A stretch of DNA of 64,000 nucleotides from Litoditis marina (taxonomy: Eukaryota > Nematoda > Chromadorea > Rhabditida > Rhabditidae): contig OZ038435.1 in NCBI GenBank assembly GCA_964036275.1, positions 31,725,521 to 31,789,520 of the forward strand, read 5' to 3'. Below are positions 34,898 to 44,785 of this stretch, piece after piece; the first letter of the stretch is position 1; the number at the start of each line of letters is the position of its first letter. The notes under the pieces were generated by a model. That model was not told the DNA's origin and did not search any database. It saw only the letters and a list, made by a program, of their open reading frames with translations. Position numbers and translations under genes: made by a program.

Positions 34898-36458
34898 TTA
34901 TTTGTAGCAATGTTTGTTGCTGCGGTAGTCGCATTCGGTTCCGGTGGTGACGACGGTGACGTCATTTTGGTTCTGCTGTAGGGTTGTTAATCGAGTTCAA
35001 AATTTCGAGTTTTGGGAAATTTCGAGTTATCGAGTTTTCGAGTTTTGAAAAATTTCGAGTTTTCGAGTTATCGAGTTTTCGAGTTTTCGAGTTTTTGAGT
35101 TTTGGGAAATTTCGAGTTTTCGAGTTTTTGAGTTTTGGGAAATTTCGAGTTTTCGAGTTTTGAGTTCGACTCAACTCGAAAATTTTCGAGTTTTTTCGAG
35201 TCGAGTCGAGTTTTGAGTGTTTTTGGACCCAAAATAGACATTTTTCAAGTCCGAAATTTTGATTTTCGAGTTTTCGCCTTCAAAATTTCGAGTTTTCGAG
35301 TTTTGGAAAATTTCGTGTTTTCGAGTTTTCGAGTTGTCGCGTTTTTGGAAAATTTCGAGTTTTCGAGTTTTGAGAAATTTCGAGTTTTCGAGTTTCGAGT
35401 TCGACTCAACTCGAAAATTGTCGAGTTTTTTCGAGTCGAGTCGAGTTTCGAGTTCGACTTTAACAACCCTATTCTGCTGCCACTGACGGGGCTTCGTGTC
35501 GAGGCTGAGCTTCTGGGTGGCCTCCTCCCAGTCGGACCAGAATGTCTCCTTCATTCTGTTCAGATAGTTCACCTGAAACATAGGTGAAGAGGATTATCAC
35601 GTTTAGTTATAGTTTGTCAGCAAACACATCATTATCGAATAGATCCTGAACGCACTGGGATCAACTACAAAAGTTGTACTCTGTTTCACCAATCGATGTC
35701 CTTCTACAGTAATCCGTCGAATATTCAGGAGGTTTTTCCGTTTTTTGTATAATTCATCATTTAGGTTAAAAATTCCAGATTTTGTAGTAGTAAACGTGTA
35801 GAAAACACTACCGAACTTTGGATAAAATCCAAAAACGCCCATACATCTAACTTTGCCCTGGATGTTTGGACAGATTACTGTAGAGGGTTATAAGTGGGTG
35901 AAACGGCCTACCCATTCGACCACCCATTTGACCACCCATTTGACCAGTTATAGACCACCCATTTGTTTATCTGCACATTCGAAGGATATGGCACTCACTT
36001 ATCAGAGAGAAAAAGGTAGCGAAAAACTGAAATAAGACTGTGGTGGTTATTGGGAGAGTACGGAATTTCCGATTTGTATGTTGAACGGGGTTGTCACGGA
36101 GAGTTGGTTGAAACAATGAGTTTAGATGGCGCGCGCAACGTTATGTTTAGGAAGCCAAGGGTACCTAAACATAACGTTCCATTCTGTCCTCCTTTACTGA
36201 TCAGTATCAATATCCTACCAAATTGGTTGTGATGTGATTCATGAACGTCTTGATATCCTCAGTGAAGAGGGGCGGGTAGTACAGCATGCACAGATGTCCG
36301 AAGGCGGTACAGTCGAGCTGGAAAGCTAAGTTTCATCTCTCTTCTTACTCCTCTCTCTCTTTTCTACCCTTTGTCCCCCCCCCCTCTCTCTGTCTCTCTC
36401 GCTCTCTTTTTCTCTCGTTCGCTATCCTTCTGTAACTTTTTCTCTGGTTTTCACTCTC

Positions 36459-36495
<37 letters not shown>

Positions 36496-36738
36496 ATCTC
36501 CCACTTGCTCTATCTCTCTCTCTCTTTCTCTCTCTATATCTAGCTATCTTCTCTTTCTCTTTCTTCCTCTCTCTCGCTCACTCTATCTTCCCTGTCTACT
36601 TCTCTCTTTCTCACTTCCTCTCTCCCTCTCTCTCTTGCCCAGGAACGTCTCTAGTGCCAACAGATCTTTCCTGGCCATTTCCAGTACTTCATCGGGCGAA
36701 TGTCGGCCGATACCTTGCTGATGCACCAGCTTCACCAA
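34898..36738 (-). CDS. FAXC-like (failed axon connections) GST-fold protein, C-terminal exons
   Basis: Exons on the minus strand are 36738-36639, 36317-36219, 35572-35468 and 34975-34898 (stop TAA 34900-34898). Recognisable are GIGRHSPDEV with DLLALETFLG in the first, LDCTAFGHLCMLYYPPL in the second and NYLNRMKETFWSDWEEA in the third. These are the order and spacing of the C-terminal helical half of FAXC/CDR-type proteins, relatives of glutathione S-transferases and metaxins. Two oddities are visible. The roughly 12-residue link normally carrying a GD..PT motif between exons 1 and 2 is missing: exon 1 ends phase 1 at a GC donor, exon 2 starts phase 0, and CT-rich DNA lies between. The last intron is a transposon. 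The thioredoxin-like N-terminal half was not found upstream. It is either a remodelled gene or a decaying one. Confidence 0.7.
34979..35471. mobile_element. hAT-like element forming an intron of the FAXC-like gene
   Basis: The ends TAGGGTTGTTAA and TTAACAACCCTA are inverted, and TTCTGCTG is duplicated on both sides (34971-34978 and 35472-35479). An 8-bp duplication and TAGGG-type ends are hAT features. The interior is a satellite of TCGAGTTTT-like units interrupted by GGGAAATT. On the coding (minus) strand the end supplies GTTGTT as donor, and the duplicated target preceded by CCCTA supplies CTACAG as acceptor. Removal leaves a frame-preserving junction (QQNR joined to QNQND), adding three residues to the presumed ancestral reading. 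If not spliced, the frame continues about 100 residues into a Lys/Arg/Ser-rich repeat. Confidence 0.8.
36137..36178. repeat. 15-bp perfect hairpin
   Basis: AACGTTATGTTTAGG and CCTAAACATAACGTT are separated by 12 bases, in the intron after the second FAXC-like exon. It is too short for a microRNA precursor by itself. Confidence 0.7.
36330..36635. repeat. CT-rich low-complexity tract in FAXC-like intron
   Basis: Imperfect TC/CT repeats with a poly-C run at about 36376-36384 and a pure CT run at about 36460-36493. They occupy exactly the interval where a small exon of the FAXC-like gene is expected. Confidence 0.85.
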
Positions 36739-36769
36739 CTGCAAAAAGACCAAATCATTGAATTGAATA

Positions 36770-36900
36770 GAATAAAATGTTCATTTCGTCTTTCCACATG
36801 ATAAATGTGGCACTTGTATGAGGTTGGCGATTTAGGAGAAACAATGAAATGTAGAGTATAGATTACTCTGTTACGCGCTCATTGTATATAGTCGCCATTT
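36770..36900. repeat. Dispersed repeat with GAATA tail, copy 1
   Basis: GAATAGAATAAAATGTTCA followed by TTCCACAT...ATGTGGCAC and GATTTAGGAGAA...TAGAGTAT...CTCTGTTA.GCGCTCATTGTATA. A second copy with a GAATA array is at 49715-49860. One-sided repeats of this kind are typical of non-LTR or SINE 3' ends. Confidence 0.6.
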
Positions 36901-37089
36901 TCCCCATAAAGACAGCAGATGGTTCGATTGATTGAGAGAAGCGGGGCGAGCGGTCGTTGGTTATTTGCCAGCAGTTGAGAGAGTGTGTAGATCAAGGATA
37001 CGCAGACTGGCTGGCCCCTGGCCAAACCCCGTCCCTTACGAAATTGATGGTACGACGGTGTCCTCAAAGGTTTGGCAAAACCTAAAATA

Positions 37090-37200
37090 TGCATCGTAGT
37101 CGTAGTTTGGTCTCGATTGTTGATAGCATGGTTGTTTGATCTTGACAAACGCTATAACTCACGAATTCCGACGGAAAAGCAATGGGGTCAAATTACAAAC
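37090..37200. mobile_element. Family H element
   Basis: TCGTAGTTTGGTCTCGATTG faces GGTCAAATTACAAACACA, about 110 bp in all. These are diverged ends of the GTTTGTAGTTTGATC family. Confidence 0.45.
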
Positions 37201-37281
37201 ACAAAGGGAAAGGGTAATGTACACCGTAATACGGCTTGTTCATAGGCTTGTTGTGAAAAAAACCTATATCAATTCCCGGGT

Positions 37282-37407
37282 CTTAAAGTAGGACGATCAT
37301 GTGGACCAATCCCGTGTCAACGGTCCTTTAAACTGCAATTGGAAAATGTATTGCAGTTTAAAGGACTAAAGCGTTGCGCTTGAACCACATAATTGTCCTT
37401 CTTTAAA
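37282..37407. mobile_element. Hairpin MITE family A, copy 3
   Basis: It begins CTTAAAGTAGGACGATCATG and ends CATAATTGTCCTTCTTTAAA, with the internal TTTAAACTGCAATTG palindrome. It lies 28 bp outside the long-TIR element. Confidence 0.85.
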
Positions 37408-38021
37408 TCGAGTTTCATTAGTTCGAGTGTTGCCGTTAACTTATGAATTTATTGTTCTTGATAAACTGTTGATTTCATTAGGAGTTATAAATGAGTTTCC
37501 AACGATTTTGAAGACTTTCATTCATTTCATCATTAAGTATTGAATAACGCCGGCGAAATCGCGACCGCTAAACGCTCGCTCCGGCATTTACGTTTCCCGT
37601 ACTAGATACGGCGCAACGACAGGTGCGGCAGATTGCTGGAAAATGCTAGATGCTGATATTGCTTAATGCTGTCTAAAGCCAAATGAAGCAGAGTCCGCCT
37701 GTGTTCTAGTACCAGTAAAGTTGGGAAGATGTAGGAAGGTAATATTTGAAGAAATTTATCTTCAAGTATTTTCTCCTATTGTCTCCCAACGGAAAGGCTA
37801 GTTCACAGGTTACAGTTATACGTACTACTCGATTTCAGAAACTAGTTTCACCATAAACGATTAAGTGCATTAGAGTAGTATCATTACTCTCGTATTCTTA
37901 TAATTTTGGTAATTAGAAGGTATTCCATATTTTTAAAGTTTCCTACAGACATCATAACGACCGTGAGTGAGCTCGCATTGTTTTTTGAATGATACGCTAG
38001 ATCTGGATGCGAATAAAAAAT

Positions 38022-38172
38022 CGAGTTTCCGAGTTTTCGAATTTTAGAGTTTCGGAAATTTTCGTGTTCGAGTTTTCGAGTTTCAGAAAAAAATTGACGA
38101 GTTCGACTCGACTCGAAAATTTTCGAGTTTTTTCGAGTCGAGTCAAGTTTCGAGTTTGTTTTTAACGACCCT
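38022..38172. repeat. Second, decayed TCGAG-type element
   Basis: The interior matches the satellite of the element at 34979-35471 (TTTCGAGTTTTCGAG, then GACTCGACTCGAAAATTTTC) and the right end reads TTTTTAACGACCCTA. The left end is missing. This shows the TCGAG satellite is a dispersed family and not specific to the FAXC-like gene. Confidence 0.7.
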
Positions 38173-38331
38173 AATCGGACCCTATAAAAAATAACCATCC
38201 ATATCGCGATCGTAGAAACTAGATGAGATTCACGTGGTCACGTTGCCAGTCACGTGTCAGAAGAGTTGGACCCAGCATTGTTGGTAGAAGGGATGTTTAG
38301 ATTTTTTTTAGATTAGAACAGTCATTCGCAA

Positions 38332-38456
38332 TTAAAGAAGGACGATTATGTGGTCCAATCGCTACGCGTCAGTCCTTTAAACCGCAATACATTTTTCACT
38401 TGCCGTTTGAAGGACCGTTGACACGGGATTGGTCCACATAATCGTCCCGCTTTAAA
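38332..38456. mobile_element. Hairpin MITE family A, copy 4 (nested)
   Basis: TTAAAGAAGGACGATTATGT to ATAATCGTCCCGCTTTAA. It is inserted within the 3.2-kb long-TIR element, so it is younger than that element. Confidence 0.85.
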
Positions 38457-39854
38457 CAATGACTTTCCACATTGAAGATGATTAGATGCATAGAAGAAGA
38501 GCAGAATTAAATAGACTTTTTTGGTGAGTAATAATAGTAAATGCGTTTGAGGCAAAGGAAAATACCATCAACAGTTGAGCAATTCATCGGTGCACATTTT
38601 CGAAAAGTGGTTGAACTGCACGTTACTTCATATTTGTCACATGTTAGCTCGCAAGTATACAAATGTTGGAGTGAATCTTGAAACAATAAGTTAGAAACAG
38701 TCTATAATATATAAATTAGTTGGTAAAATGAATAGAATAAGTATAACGTGTTGAAGTTACGTGTTCGACACTTTTCACCTGACTCAGTATTTTACTAGTA
38801 GTATAGGAGTATGGGTGCAACATGTAGTGTTTGACCTCTGGCAGCGGAAAGTTGTGTACTTGTACTCGGCGGTGTCAGCGGCAGCCTTTTTCAACCTATT
38901 ATCGCAATCGTTTGCCGAGTGTTGCGTACTCTCGGTACTTTCCGCGTTTTGTGTCAAATACCTCTCATTTCCACAATTTACACACTACAAATAAATTAAA
39001 GTCGTGTGAAACGGAGGGGCCGAGTGGTAAAGTGGTTCAGCTGTCCACGGTGAGACCGCTTTTCTTTCTCTTCATTTTACTTTAAGGTGAATACTACTAT
39101 TACGTGATTGTGAAAACGATGCACAACAAAGTGACAAAGTTGAAATAGGCCATTTGTATTAAATTTATTCTATAAACGAGATATACAACGGAATGAAAAT
39201 GTGAAAATTTGCTCGTGTCTTGCAGAGCAAATCTGGGCAACACGCGGCCGAATAACCGAAGCTTTTGCGGCTTACTTTTTGTAGTTTGACCTCTGCCACA
39301 AATTTGTCCATCCCTACCGTTCTTTGTTGCGGTTTTCACCGTGATCGTCGCTGTTTTTAATGACAAAAGGTTTTAAAAGAACTTTTTCATTCACAGACTA
39401 AAAATCAAAGAATGAAAGACATGTAGGTAGAACACAAAACTATAAAATACTCAAAACATCTGGGAAGTTAAAATTTTGTGAGATAATGAATTCCTAAAAC
39501 CTAATTTGTACTAAACTACTATTGCAGGGCGTTTATATATAGGTCAGGTGTGGAAACTATACAAATAATGTTATTCTTGGACAAATATGTTACAATGCGT
39601 GCTCAAAACTGTTGTTATTGAAGTTTGATAGGTACATAGTTGCTAAAATACTAAAATCTATGAACTATTCTACAATACGTGTAATCTATGCAAACTTATT
39701 GAAAATAGCGCACATTTAACTTCAAACACGTGAACAAGATAGACTGGTGCTTGGAAAAGTTTTCAATGGAGAAAAAAACATATACGCTTATATGAAAAAA
39801 ACAATTTCCCAACTCTAGTTTGTAATTTCTTGCCCAACTCAAATGAAGAATTAA

Positions 39855-39985
39855 CTTGAGCTCGAACAAGAGGTTGAGCGTGAACTGGCCGTACTTGAGG
39901 ACGATGAGCTCGAGCAATAACTTGAACCAGAGCTCAAACTAGAGCTTGAACTTGAACAGGAGCTTGAACTTGTAGGAGCTTTGCT
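39855..39985. repeat. Short low-complexity tract of GAGCTTGAAC units
   Basis: About 130 bp of GAGCTTGAACTTGAAC-type hexamer repeats inside the long-TIR element. On the plus strand it would read as Leu/Glu repeats but is interrupted by stops. Confidence 0.6.
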
Positions 39986-40745
39986 CTGAAACTAGTATAC
40001 GTGAGATATTGAGCCCAACAAGTGGTTACTTTTCGGAAATCATAACTGTTTCTGAATAAAAGCTCAAGAGACTTACGGCAAATAAAAAATAGTTTATTTT
40101 AAAACGCATACCGAGTTGTTCTCGTGATTCATTACATTCATCTACTTAGCGAGATGAATGACGACAAAAAAAATTCAAGTTATCATAATGTGTTCTCAGC
40201 GCTTGTAACTGTCTATTAAATCTTGGAAAAAGATGACACTACGTTATGCATTTAATCCGTAATAATAGTTTCTGAAATCGAGTAGTACGTATATCTTAGA
40301 CCTGTGAACTAGCCATACCAAAGTTGGGAGAGAATGAGGAGAAAATAAATGAAGATAAATTTCTTCAAATATTACGTTCCTACATCTTCCCAACTTTGCT
40401 GGTACTAGAACACAGGCGGACTCTGCTTCATTTGGCTTTAAACAACATTAAGCAATATCAGCATCTAGCATTTTCCAGCAATCTGCCACACCTGTCGTTG
40501 CGCCGTATCTAGTACGGGAAACGTAAATGCCGGAGCGAGCGTTTAGCGGTTGCGTATTCGCCGGCGGCGTTATTCAATACAATGAATGAAAATCTTCAAA
40601 TTTGTTTGATACTCATTTATAACTCGTAATGATATCAACAGCTAATCAATTTTAGAACAATTAATTATTGAGTTAACAACCAATGTTCTTAAAAAATGTC
40701 GAGAATGCAGGCTATTGCCACCAATTATCTTTAGAAGGAACATAC

Positions 40746-41958
40746 CTGTGGTTTAGTTCCAGTTTTGAATTTAGTGTGCGTTGGTCGGGTTTTCTTAACA
40801 GGATCTTCAGAATCTTTCTTTTTCTTCAGATTCTCTTCTCTATCAAAGGTAGTCATTTTGGTTGTATCAGAAAGTATGTTGTAGGCCGCCGAAATTTCCT
40901 GAGGAGTTGAAAATAATAGTGGACTCTCAGTAGAATGAGAATCGGACGCGGTCTACCTTTTGTCTTTCCTTCGTGGAGTCCTATAGTTCGTTTCACCCAT
41001 CGATAGCAGCCAGGTACAGTAAATGTTAGTGGGCGGAGTCAATGGTGTTGGAAACTTTCCAACAGTCCCCAGCTTGATCAAAATTGTTGCACAAGCTGGG
41101 TATTGAACTCAGCTATGATAAGTGGCGCGGCGCCCATAAGCAGCCGGCCATCTGAACATGATGATCAAAACTAAAACCTGTGATATCCAACCATCTTTTC
41201 TGGCCGTTGTTTAAAGCTTATTTTATTGCACAAAAATGTGTGTTAATTACTCCCCAATTATGTGGTAACCTTTTGAACACAAAAAAATTGCGAAAACCCC
41301 AAAATAACCACTTTTTGGATTTTTATTTGTAATGAAAAGACTGGCAAGCTGCCGGATCAGTCGCTTGCAATATAGGGTGCGCTCAGCCAGCATGGCTGAC
41401 TGCTATCGATGGGTGAAACACACTATACGGTAGGATATTAGAACTTGTGGTTTTGGGATACTGTTCCTTCCCTACAACTGTCAATGAATTTGATGTACCG
41501 AACGTGATGTTTTGTTAGAAAAAATCATTCACAATTACAGAAAATCATTCACATTTAGAGAAAAATCATTCACAATTACAGTAAGTGATGAAATGGATGA
41601 ATCACCTTCCCACAAACCGATAACAGTTGAAACGCCCAAGTTATGTTCGCCATGAAAAGTTTTGAACATAGAATGAATAAACGACTTTCAGTTATGAACA
41701 TAGTCTAATATTGTTTACAGATGAATAACAATATATAACTGCGAAAGTGACAACAACATCCAAGATAGAAAGCACGAAAAATGAGCAAACTTTAAAAAAC
41801 TTAGCTTTTTCAATTACCTTGAACTTTTCCTGTGCCTGTGGGTCATCATTCTTATCAGGATGGTACTTGAGCGCCATTTTCCGATACGCTTTCTTGATTT
41901 CAGTCTCAGAAGCCCCTGAGGCAAGTCCGAGGGTCTCGTAGTGGTTATTACCTCCCAT
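40746..41958 (-). CDS. J-domain (DnaJ/HSP40) protein, first two exons
   Basis: Exon 1 is 41958-41818 and exon 2 is 40898-40746, joined in phase 0. The first 70 residues are a J domain: [33 protein letters not shown] with the essential HPD at residues 33-35. A shortened last helix [11 protein letters not shown] follows. The HPD motif stimulates Hsp70 ATPase. After it comes a Lys-rich tail ([15 protein letters not shown]) and no Gly/Phe region, zinc fingers or CTD are seen. The usual YD..G after helix IV is replaced by MTTFDREE. The exon 2 donor lies 67 bp from the long-TIR element, and no following J-protein exon was found. The next same-strand exons are those of the FAXC-like gene. The tail is thus unknown: truncated gene, distant exons or a fusion. 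Confidence 0.85.
40981..41427. mobile_element. MITE family B, copy 2, in the J-protein intron
   Basis: It starts CTATAGTTCGTTTCACCCAT and ends GATGGGTGAAACACACTATA. It aligns end to end with the copy at 8322-8765 (shared GTGGGCGGAGTC, GCAGCCGGCCATCTGAACAT and AAGACTGGCAAGCTGCC). Roughly one base in ten differs. Confidence 0.9.
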
Positions 41959-41989
41959 TGTAGGTCAAAACTAGAAAGTTTTCATTGAG

Positions 41990-42060
41990 GATCAACAGCA
42001 GGATTTGAACCTGGGTCTCCTCAAACACACACAATTTCTCTACTCTACCATCCCACCGGA
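41990..42060 (-). repeat. tRNA-like remnant upstream of the J-protein gene
   Basis: On the minus strand GGTTCAAATCC is a perfect pol III B box, and GATGGTAGAGTAGAG about 35 bases before it resembles an A box. The arms do not pair into a full cloverleaf, and part of the region matches MITE family D. It is probably a tRNA pseudogene or a tRNA-derived SINE head. Confidence 0.35.
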
Positions 42061-42174
42061 ATAGATGCATCGCGAAACACGTTCAAGACAGGAATCAAGA
42101 GACCGGCATATTGCAGCACAAGTAGTTAGGAAAAGGTTGTTAATTAGTAGCAATAACTAAAAAAAAGTTTGCCT

Positions 42175-42238
42175 ATAATATCAACAAGTGCAACCATTCA
42201 CTGTTACTTATATGAGTATTTACACTTGTTGATATTAT
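42175..42238. repeat. 16-bp perfect hairpin
   Basis: ATAATATCAACAAGTG faces CACTTGTTGATATTAT across 32 bases. The size is within range of a small stem-loop RNA or a minimal MITE. No second copy was found. Confidence 0.7.
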
Positions 42239-43168
42239 AAGTAGTTACAGTAATACGTTCAGAAAAAGCTGTACTCAACATAGTCTTGAAACGATTATGG
42301 GAATAACTTTTACAGTACAGGTTATTATAACAATAGCATCAGAACGTCCAATGTATTTTGTTCAAATGAATAATCCAATATAATATGAGATAGGTGTGAC
42401 CCCTTGTTCCACTTTGCTGTTGGCTATAGTTGTACTTTGGTCAATATAAACTGCGCTCGACTGTTCTGGTTGTACTCTCCGAATTTATACTAAAATAAAC
42501 AACCTCTCGAATTTATTGGTGCTACATCATTGCAAGATCGTCAGAAAAGTATCAGAGTGTTTTTGAGTTTCTCAAGTGTAGGTCATGTGAACTTTTTGTG
42601 AGTCGAAGAGATTGTAAACGTACTGACGAACAGCTCACGAGCTGTTTCTCCGCTTTACATGATGCAGTTGTTTCAGTAAGGAATACCGTTTGTTCTAGTA
42701 GGTTCCAAAAACACATGATGATATAAACTATTTCAACACATTTCTTGACTATGAGAAAATGAGGCCCATTCGGAAGAGAAATACGAGATCCGTTCTCCGT
42801 GTTATAGTCCCCACCATCCCAGCTGAGACTTCCGCTAGCGTGCATGCATGTCACAGTTATCGAAGCGGTTCAGCACTCTCCAGGCACTGTAGTAAAGTCT
42901 CATGAAGAGGTCACCTTTGTGCTGAACTATCTGCTCACCAACTCGCCCAGGTTTGGGTGACTTGCACTGTGCTTATACATACAAAGTTGGCAACCATGTG
43001 CCCTGAATGTGAACAGGTCATCGAACAGGTTCAGCTCACGATTTGCATAACTTTGCTACGGTGCCAGATCATATCGACGGAGATTAATTGTCCAACCCAT
43101 TTGATGGAATGAGATAGTAACGTAAAGCCTGTAAGCAACATTTTTAGAGTTACAGGTTCTCGGCTTCC

Positions 43169-43301
43169 TATACTGTTACTCAATTGCACAGTCACGGAAA
43201 CATGTTAAAAACAGCAGAACTCAGAAACTTACAATGTCAAAGTGCACGATGCCTCATTAGAATGCTAACTTTACGTGACTGTTCAATTGACTTCTAGTAT
43301 A
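43169..43301. mobile_element. MITE family C, copy 1
   Basis: TATACTGTTACTCAATTGCA to TTCAATTGACTTCTAGTATA, about 130 bp. The centre is TGACAAAGTGCACGATGC.TCATTAGAATGC. There are five copies in the window (43.2, 47.5, 53.9, 55.2 and 63.4 kb). The ends carry TA, compatible with Tc1/mariner-type target choice. Confidence 0.8.
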
Positions 43302-44728
43302 GCACGTTTTGTGGATGCGTATTTGTTCATGCGCGTGTAACGTGAGTTAACTGTTTCCGTGAACACAAACAACAATCAGTCAACAGTTCGTAAACACAAA
43401 CATACGGGGGATTAGTGACTGTCCAACCTCGACGAGGGGGGGGGGGACGTGTTGCCATTTGGAGGGATAAGCCGCGACGAATGACCCCCGCTCAATGAAA
43501 AAACCGGGTAAATGAAGGCCCATTCCCAGTGTTTACACTACACAAAAGGGCTGGTAATTATACCAGCCACCCTATCACGTTCCCTTCATATTCATTTGTA
43601 GTGTTTATGAGACTTGTAGAGTACAGTTCCTAAACTATACTATCGCAATTTTAGTCCAACAGACAGTGTTACCCATACTCTTTGGACGGTATGAATTTAG
43701 AAAAGTAGTCTACCATAATTGCAAGAATGTTCCAAGTACGAGATGTACACACAATCTTTTTAACCTTGCTTAAAAATGATTTTGAATTTAATGTTTAACA
43801 TCCAAAAGTTTTCGGTAAGCTTTCAGAATACCATGGTCGATGGAAAAATTCAGGTCAACACGACATGACCCTTGCAAAAATACATGATGATTTCATGCCA
43901 GAAGACCACTTTTACATCAATCAGAATATCTTTTGTTCATTTATTTATTCAATGCACAACAGCACAACGAGGTGCGCTAAACAAAAAATAAATAAAATTA
44001 AGTGATTACAAATACGCCAAAACGATCCATTCAACGCAATCATTTGACCGAAACAATGATATTTTCTAGTATGATGACAGTGTTTCGGATAACATGGTAT
44101 ACTCTCAACTCTTTGGTTCATGTGCAATTTGCATGAGAATGGGCCAGAGCACAAATAAACCTTGTTAGTGTCAAAATGAAAAGTTGGTTCTGGTAGTGCG
44201 ATTCTCTAGTTGTTTATATTTTCTAATACGTATCTAACTTTCTTTCAAATACCCTCTAAACTTTTGCACTTTGCCCTTTTTGTTGTCACGCCACGTCTTT
44301 TGGGGGGCGAAATCCGTCGGAACCAGCTTGTATTGAGGCGAAAATTGCTCCCCGCTTACCAGTGCCTTAACCGGGGATGGACTTGTTTTTACACACGCGT
44401 CCTCTTCCAAGATACTCCCCGCAAATGTTCCACGACCCAATAAATCATGTCAAAATAGTGTTTTCTCCATTTCCACTGCGAGTTTGATCGTCTGCCGAGG
44501 AGTTTTCAGGTTGTTTTTTGTAACAGTAAATGTTTGCGGTTATTCAGCTCTACATTAACTCGTAAATGAGAATTTTTTTGGAATTCTCATTTTTGATCGG
44601 AAAATAGTCTGCTAGAAATCTAGGCACTTGTCCAATGAGTCTCTAGAATTAAATAAACTATATTTGGAAAACTGACGTGAAAGGCTAGACAAGACATAGT
44701 CGTATAGTTGCTTTCATCCCCACTCAGA

Positions 44729-44785
44729 TTTTAACAGCGGTCCGACGAAACGTTCAAGATGAATTTTATAGAAAAGCTACGCTTC
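44729..44785 (+). CDS. Possible first exon of an unidentified plus-strand gene
   Basis: TTTTAACAG acceptor, 21 bases, ATG, nine codons (MNFIEKLRF) and a perfect GTAAGT donor at 44786. The arrangement equals that of the recognised genes here, but no second exon could be tied to it. Confidence 0.2.

Larger units (their letters stand above)
37435..40678. mobile_element. 3.2-kb DNA element with about 410-bp terminal inverted repeats
   Basis: The sequence 37435-37845 returns inverted at 40267-40678. It can be followed from GTTAAC through TATTGAATAACGCC, GCTAAACGCTCGCTCCGGCA, GTACTAGATACGGCGC and TTGGGAAGATGTAGGAA to CGTACTACTCGATTTCAGAA. There are only scattered changes plus one small indel. Long inverted ends of this type are seen in Mutator-like and foldback elements. 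No transposase was recognised in the 2.4-kb core, which holds a nested family A MITE, a decayed TCGAG element and a plus-strand hydrophobic frame (38761-38994). No certain target duplication was seen. It separates the J-domain exons from the FAXC-like exons. Confidence 0.8.

Noticed and set aside
35135..35587. 150-codon plus-strand frame and matching minus frames
   Set aside because: They come from the TCGAG satellite, which lacks stops in several frames. The composition is pure repeat.
36371..36721. 116-codon Ser/Leu-rich plus-strand frame
   Set aside because: It is a translation of CT repeats. Its right end is antisense to the FAXC-like exon.
39012..39065. GGCCGAGTGGTAAAGTGG resembling a tRNA-Ser/Leu D arm
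   Set aside because: No T arm with GTTCGAATC and no acceptor pairing follow, so it is not a tRNA gene.
44234..44440. Minus-strand frame with LGRGTF resembling a kinase glycine loop
   Set aside because: No other kinase motifs (VAIK, HRD, DFG) follow, there is no ATG, and a stop lies just upstream. Probably chance.
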